From Oscheius dolichura (taxonomy: Eukaryota; Nematoda; Chromadorea; Rhabditida; Rhabditidae), in the NCBI GenBank assembly GCA_932521035.1, contig OW051494.1, positions 420,001 through 484,000 on the forward strand: a stretch of 64,000 bases of DNA. Reading direction: 5' to 3'. Both the position numbers and the translations under genes were made by a program. The notes under the pieces are model-generated. The model searched no databases. It was not told where the DNA came from and was given only the letters and a program-made list of their open reading frames with translations. Position 1 is the stretch's first letter, and each line of letters opens with the position of its first letter. This document shows, one piece after another, positions 59,457 through 64,000 of this stretch.

Positions 59457-59885
59457 GACTTACTGAAAATAAAACAAATTAGAATCACATCTACATCAGA
59501 GAAGAAGTGAAAATGTAAAAAAAGATATCGACAGCAAATAAATATAAAATAGCGTGTTAAAATAATGTTTGGTTGTGTTCTCTGCTGCTGCTGATACTCT
59601 ACGTTTGACAGCAACATTCTTATACAACTAAAATAGAAAAATACAGTTTGTGTAACATTGTACAAAGAGAGAAATAAAAATCGCAGCCTCACGCAATGAA
59701 AACACAGAAACAACTGCATGTCTGGCGGCGCGCACTGTTTTTTTTCAAACTTTACGAAGAAAAGCAATGTCCAATCGTAAAGTTATTGATATTTCTACAT
59801 AAAAAGAGTAAAAGGATACATTAGAACATAAGAAGAACAAGTAAACAGAAGAAAAGAACACAAGGCATGAAAGGCAAAACATGAA

Positions 59886-59996
59886 CGTATCTGACCGGCG
59901 TTGTCTTTCCCGTGGCCACAAGACCGACTTCACCATCTTGGTCAAGCTTCTTTCGTTCTTCGTAAATCGGAGCGTCCTCCTCAATACTAATAAACT
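59886..59996 (-). other. Possible orphan coding exon
   Basis: On the minus strand, after CTGTAG, an open stretch reads IEEDAPIYEERKKLDQDGEV followed by GLVATGKTTPVRYV. It looks like real protein sequence (charged, codon-balanced), but I cannot join it in frame to the SNX6 gene or to another exon. It could be a 5' exon of an unrecognised gene or a remnant. Confidence 0.3.
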
Positions 59997-60168
59997 ACAG
60001 AAGCTGTATAATGGTCAGGACACTCCGGGTCAAATGCTGGTGCTCAACACAGCTTGATAGCTGGAGGTTCAGTCTTACTATACCTTACGGTGGTCAGCAC
60101 GACCCGGGCAGACAAGCGCCTTCCCGCGGGTGGAGAAAAGTGAAATGTATTATATAGCCACGGGTCGG

Positions 60169-60203
60169 CCAGCTGCCGAGATTTTATGGGTGCAGCGGCG
60201 CTT
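60169..60203 (-). repeat. Half element of the palindromic family, copy 14
   Basis: CAGCTGCCGAGATTTTATGG followed by GTGCAGCGGCGC; one mismatch (ATGGG for ACGGG). The only copy seen after 43 kb. Confidence 0.7.
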
Positions 60204-60520
60204 TTCCAGGCGCCTCCGGGGCAATTACACAACTGTACCGCGTTGCTTTTGTCTTTTCTGACAAAACTACACATCGGATTTAGGATTTTTTGACACCAAA
60301 CGATAGATCTCGATCTCCTCTTCATGATGATGTGTAAAAAATTCGGAAAATATCATTTTTTTAATAGAGTTGTGATAGCGTCTCCGAGTTATGTTCGATT
60401 CTTTTGGAAAAGAGTGAAAACGACGACCTCCAACTGTTTACATCATTTTTATCCGATTCTACACATGGATAGTGGAAGTTGGGTCCCGTAGCGACAAACA
60501 TTACATTTTGGTTAGATTCG

Positions 60521-60871
60521 TTAAAGGAACTCTGATGGACCTCGGCTTGAGTGCAAGGGTCCCGCCACGACTGCGCTCACAAGCGTTCACCTTTGGCGCG
60601 CGTTTGAATTTTGAACGCGCCTGCGTTTTTGGCCCTGTTTTGGTATTTTTTTGGTAATTTTTTGACGTGATTTATACTAATTAGCCATAACAAATTGTTG
60701 TCTTATTGAAATCAACGGAAAAAACATAACGAAACGCGTAGATCAGGAATGCGTTTTCCCGGGCTTTCAAAAAAAAAAGTTTTTTAAAAAAAAACTATTT
60801 TTTTTTTAAAAAAAAAAATAGTTTTGAAAACTCGGGGTACTGTAGCAAAAACGGTCATACTGTCCCTTTAA
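60521..60871. mobile_element. Possible diverged TTAA-flanked element
   Basis: Left end TTAAAGGAACTCTGATGGAC and right end CATACTGTCCCTTTAA resemble the TTAAAGGAACTGTCAGGGAC termini of the elements at 32 and 37 kb, but only the outer ~8 bases pair well. It contains a GGCGCGCGTTTGAATTTTGA / ACGCGCC hairpin and the A/T palindrome at 60768. Tentative. Confidence 0.35.
60768..60830. repeat. A/T palindrome
   Basis: Alternating runs of A and T with inverted halves AAAACTATTTTTTTTTT and AAAAAAAAAAATAGTTTTG, able to fold into a near-perfect hairpin. Confidence 0.75.
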
Positions 60872-61097
60872 AAAAGAACAGAACTTTTCAATCACCCTGA
60901 TAGACGATAGAGACGTATGCGAGTTGGAATACTTCCCTTATGAACAAAATTCAGAAAATTCAGAAAACAACAAAATTCAGAAGTCGACATGATGATCAAG
61001 TCGATAAATCTTTCTTCCATTCCTTTCACGTATTTGGATTTAATCATAAACCGAGTAGGATGATTTCTGCTTCTCTTTAACTACTCTTTCTATTCAG

Positions 61098-61490
61098 ATG
61101 AGCTTTCTTGAAGCCATCAGACTCCGTCAAACCAACCGATATTTCCGCTCACAGGTCGATTTGGCCCTCATCCAATTTTATCCAGCTTCTGTTATGTTTG
61201 GTCGTTTGGAGACTGAGTGTGCCGTTTTTCGAAACAGTTTCAGGAAAACTCCGACAATAAATGGGGTATTTTCTTTTTAAACTGCTCCTTTATTTTAAAA
61301 GGGTTAATTTCTACCAGTCATCAAAGAGAAATTTCAGAACTGTCGTGGTGTTATAAGCAGCAGTGATGCATTGTACGCCCTGTGTACCACCGAAAGAGAC
61401 TCTCCGCTCTCCAGAGAATACGATACGATATGTAAACGTTTAAGACAGTTAGGATTAAGCAAGAATTCATCAATTCATGCCATGTTCTAA
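61098..61490 (+). CDS. Hypothetical 106-residue protein
   Basis: Two exons (61098-61265, 61338-61490) join in frame after GGG. The protein starts MSFLEAIRLRQTNRYFRSQV and ends SKNSSIHAMF. It is basic, without signal peptide or membrane segment, and has the segment ALCTTERDSPLSREYDTICK. The start follows TATTCAG, as for a trans-spliced gene. It lies 94 bp upstream of the next gene on the same strand, so the two may form an operon. No family recognised. Confidence 0.55.
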
Positions 61491-61584
61491 CTTGTTAGGT
61501 TGGGTAAGGCACGTTGAATAACGGGTCTAAACTATCGTAAGACTTCTGTGATAGTTAAGAATCATTCATCAGCAGTGCCCAGTA

Positions 61585-62201
61585 ATGGCTGGACGACGTC
61601 GCGACGCGGGCAACCGTCTTCCTACACTTCGACGAGAAATTGAAGTAATTCTGACTAACAAGTTAGTTGTTTTAATTTCAAGCATTATGCTTTTTGGTGC
61701 GCCCCTTCTGGGTCCTTCTGGGTTTTGCTTTCGTTGCCAAATGGCCACCAATGGAAAATCCGTTGGGAATCTTTCCACTGCTTATTTTAAACTATTTTAG
61801 TGTTCTAAATGAGCGCGGCCATGTTCCTCCATCGGTTATGGCCTCTCTTCTTTCCGTATCGATTATTGAGCGCATCGATGTTATGGCAGGGATGGGTAAT
61901 AATATCATCAGTGATATGATAGCTTTAGTGAGTTTCAAAGTTTTTTCATAGGTTAATGTATCAATTTCAGTCGGCCCAGCGTCCTCGTGGACGTGACCTG
62001 ACTTCACCCGGGGCTGTCCCTGACGTTCTGCAGCGGGGAGGCGCCATTTCCAGATTCTCGGTAAATGCGATGTCCGCAACGAGAAGGCCTCTGCTGGATT
62101 CGGCGGCAAGGAGAATGCTCTGGTTGGACCGGCCGCAGCTGCCTCCACCATTGTCCTCTGTAGACGGGCCAAGCCCGGGTACAAGTTCGACTAGGACCTG
62201 A
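61585..62201 (+). CDS. Predicted membrane protein with an apparent 10-bp duplication frameshift
   Basis: The reading starts MAGRRRDAGNRLPTLRREIE, then a hydrophobic segment (NKLVVLISSIMLFGAP). The frame then shifts by one between about 61700 and 61725, where CTTCTGGGTC and CTTCTGGGTT stand side by side. In the shifted frame the protein continues FAFVAKWPPMENPLGIFPLL, then SVMASLLSVSIIERIDVMAG. A canonical intron (GTGAGT...TTTCAG, ~61927-61970) leads to a C-terminal exon ending at 62201 that is rich in Arg/Ser/Pro. No normal intron explains the shift. It may be a pseudogene, a polymorphism or an assembly error. Family not recognised. Confidence 0.5.
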
Positions 62202-62605
62202 CCCGCGGCTAGTCATCCACTCCGGCACATAATAAAAAAATGTGTGATAAGGCGTTTTTTGACTTCCTTCCACTCCTTGGCAAATGACCCAGGTATTCCT
62301 ATTCTATTGAAGGGCACGCCTCACACGCCTCTCTAGCACCTTGACTCTTCAAACTTAGTTACTTTGTGTTTTTGCGTTGTTCAATCTTTGCCTAGCCTTT
62401 GATGTTGGGTTCAAAAATTCTGTTCATTGTTCCAAAAACCAATTTGAATAGGCCAGAAAGAGGAAATTGTAAGGGAAAGCTGTTTCATCCCCAATTTGAT
62501 CCGTGAAAACTGGGTTTTCTACCGATAAAAAGTGTTTACAAGGTATTTCAGACACGGGCAATGCTAATAGAATGGAAAGAAAAAAAGCAAAAGAGAGTTT
62601 CACCG

Positions 62606-62672
62606 AGCGGATCCGAACCCCTCACCTTTCTATGCATGCCACCTACCTGCTGCGCCATGGCGATCTCGCGAC
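62606..62672 (-). pseudogene. tRNA-like sequence (degenerate)
   Basis: Minus-strand A-box TGGCGCAGCAGGTAGGTGGC, a CAT triplet in the anticodon region (GGCATGCATAGAAAGG) and B-box GGGGTTCGGATCCGC recall tRNA-Met. The acceptor stem does not pair and the anticodon stem is poor. Confidence 0.5.
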
Positions 62673-62952
62673 GGCACCCATTTCCCGAAAAACGGAGAGT
62701 ACCGCTAAAAAGAGCACACAAAGTTATACTTCCCCCTAATACATCCCACATTTGAAGGTGGCCGTCTTGTGGCCGAAAAATCCTGAATGAGGTGAGGCGG
62801 GAACTTGCGAAAAAGCTCACCAAATGGACCTACAGCAGAAGAGAAAGTACCTTCGAATAGCTCTTGGTGAAAGGAACAAGTACCAGCAATCCGTTTTGAG
62901 ATAGCCCGTTTCAGTGAAAAACGTCGAGGCATTGCACGAACTTAGGAGCCCC

Positions 62953-63507
62953 CTACAGTTCGGTCAAAAGCTACACTTCCACCTGATAAAATACCGGGCT
63001 ACGCTCAGATTGAAGAGGATTTTCTTGACTTGCATGGCTAGATAGACCATCTGCAACATGATCGCCCAAAAAGATCTTCAAAAATACGTCAGAAACGGCC
63101 TTTCCAGCAACCTCCAATTTGACTCGAAAAGGGGTGTTTCGGAGGATCAAACGAGCGTTTTGACATAGGATACTGTTCAAACGGATCACTGGTTGAGGAG
63201 TAGAAGGTTATCCCTCCAGGCAGTCCGAGATAAAAGGGGAATTCTATTGCAAAAGTGGTTGTCTTCACTCATTTTTGGTAGAGACAAACAAAACCTTCTC
63301 CCCGCCCTCTCCAACACGGCCTTTTTAATAGTTTCTTATGTTAAAACGTTCCTCATGGTGTTCTCTACATGACTCCGATCTTTGGTAGAGACAAATGACC
63401 ATGTTGCAGATGGTCTGTCTAGCCATGCAAGTCAAGAAAATCCTCTTCAATTTGAGCGTAACCCGGTATTTTATCAAATGGAAGTATAGCTTTTGACCGG
63501 ACTGTAG
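62953..63507. mobile_element. Fold-back element with ~110-bp inverted arms
   Basis: Arm 1 (62953-63062: CTACAGTTCGGTCAAAAGCT ... AGACCATCTGCAACATGATC) and arm 2 (63398-63507) are reverse complements with roughly 90 percent identity over about 110 bp, separated by about 335 bp. Both include GAAGAGGATTTTCTTGACTT and GCATGGCTAGA. GGTAGAGACAAA occurs twice in the spacer. No coding capacity. The outer edges are not sharp, so target duplication is not defined. Confidence 0.85.
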
Positions 63508-63667
63508 TAAGTGCGGAAGGCGTTAAATAGAAAAAGGAAGTGGGCTGAAAATTCACAAAACAAAGACTGCGGTCTCTAACTGATCCCCTCATCGTATTAT
63601 TCCCTTTTCTCCTCAATTGAAAGTCAATTGTTCACGTCAATGGATGGATTTTGAACCTGTTCCTGTC

Positions 63668-63676
63668 TATAAAAGG
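63668..63676 (+). promoter_or_regulatory. TATA box of the secreted-peptide gene
   Basis: TATAAAAGG, 35 bp before the ATG at 63703: a good TATA match at a position that leaves a very short 5' leader. Confidence 0.6.
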
Positions 63677-63702
63677 AACCTGGCATCAGGGAACACAAAA
63701 TC

Positions 63703-63965
63703 ATGAGAGTTCTTCTCTTTTTCGTTCTTTTCCTTCTAACCATCCATGCCGTCGTCGGCCAAGGAGGAAATGGAGCCGTCTCGAATTCTGTAGAGAGTCC
63801 AGAAAGCACTGACGCTCCCGATTTGGCTGATTCTACAGACGATGGTATTTTTTATCCCAAAAAAAATAGAAATTAACATTTTTAGGTCTTGACGATTCAA
63901 ACGACGATTCTCTAGAGCAAATTACTCCTCCCAAGCCAAAACTCAGAGCAAATCGTCGTCATTAG
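63703..63965 (+). CDS. Small secreted acidic peptide
   Basis: Two exons (63703-63844, 63886-63965; 41-bp intron) give 73 residues. The start MRVLLFFVLFLLTIHAVVGQ is a clear signal peptide, with cleavage likely after VVG. The mature part is short, Ser/Asp/Glu-rich (ESPESTDAPDLADSTDD, DDSNDDSLEQ) and ends in a basic RANRRH. No cysteines, no recognised family. The TATA box and short leader suggest a strongly expressed or inducible gene (inference). Confidence 0.7.
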
Positions 63966-64000
63966 ACCGTTTATTTTGCTTATCAGCGAATTTTAAACGT

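Noticed and set aside
60044-60325. 93-codon minus-strand ORF
   Set aside because: Includes the arm of palindromic copy 14 and lacks any motif.

Overview
The window looks like nuclear DNA of a free-living-type rhabditid nematode, though not one I can place to species. The reasons are very short introns (often 38-60 bp) ending in TTTTCAG or TTTAG, closely spaced same-strand genes that resemble trans-spliced operons, nematode-type families (a serpentine receptor, ShKT-domain secreted proteins, a small single-domain tyrosine phosphatase), and scattered copies of the nematode telomere unit TTAGGC. All gene models were built by eye from splice sites and reading-frame continuity; exon sums were checked for frame wherever an amino-acid length is given.

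Layout. 0-4.6 kb: a zinc-finger gene with a transposase-like central region, followed 175 bp later by spt4. 4.6-13 kb: repeat-rich DNA around one TAZ zinc-finger gene (9.8-10.9 kb). 13-16 kb: a small hypothetical gene, a dynactin-p24-like gene, and a chimeric gene that fuses the front of the zinc-finger gene to the tail of the dynactin-like gene. 16-28.5 kb: long non-coding, repeat-rich stretch with one METTL18-like methyltransferase gene (21.5 kb). 28.5-42 kb: TMEM120/TACAN homologue, a large unrecognised multi-exon gene (31.2-38.5 kb), a bHLH transcription factor on the minus strand and a tyrosine phosphatase. 42-51 kb: a small hypothetical gene (minus), an intron-containing histone H4 variant, a cluster of membrane and secreted proteins (7TM receptor, single-pass protein, ShKT protein) and the splicing factor SPF30/SMNDC1 (minus). 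52-59.5 kb: a gene-dense conserved block with chondroitin polymerizing factor, an ING-family PHD protein and aldose 1-epimerase in tandem (probable operon), and SNX6 on the opposite strand. 60-64 kb: more repeats, two small unrecognised genes (one with an apparent 10-bp duplication frameshift) and a small secreted acidic peptide gene.

The most unusual content is genomic rather than metabolic. There is a family of at least 14 full or half palindromic elements built on ACCCGTAAAATCTCGGCAGC. Two fold-back elements sit at TTAA sites in introns of the same gene. About a dozen copies of a 15-base word CCACAGTTAGACAGC cluster at 19.4-22.3 kb. Other observations are interstitial TTAGGC motifs inside a dispersed repeat, several degenerate tRNA-like sequences in introns, a 14-G tract, and the chimeric gene at 14.9-16.0 kb with its two recognisable parents in the same window.
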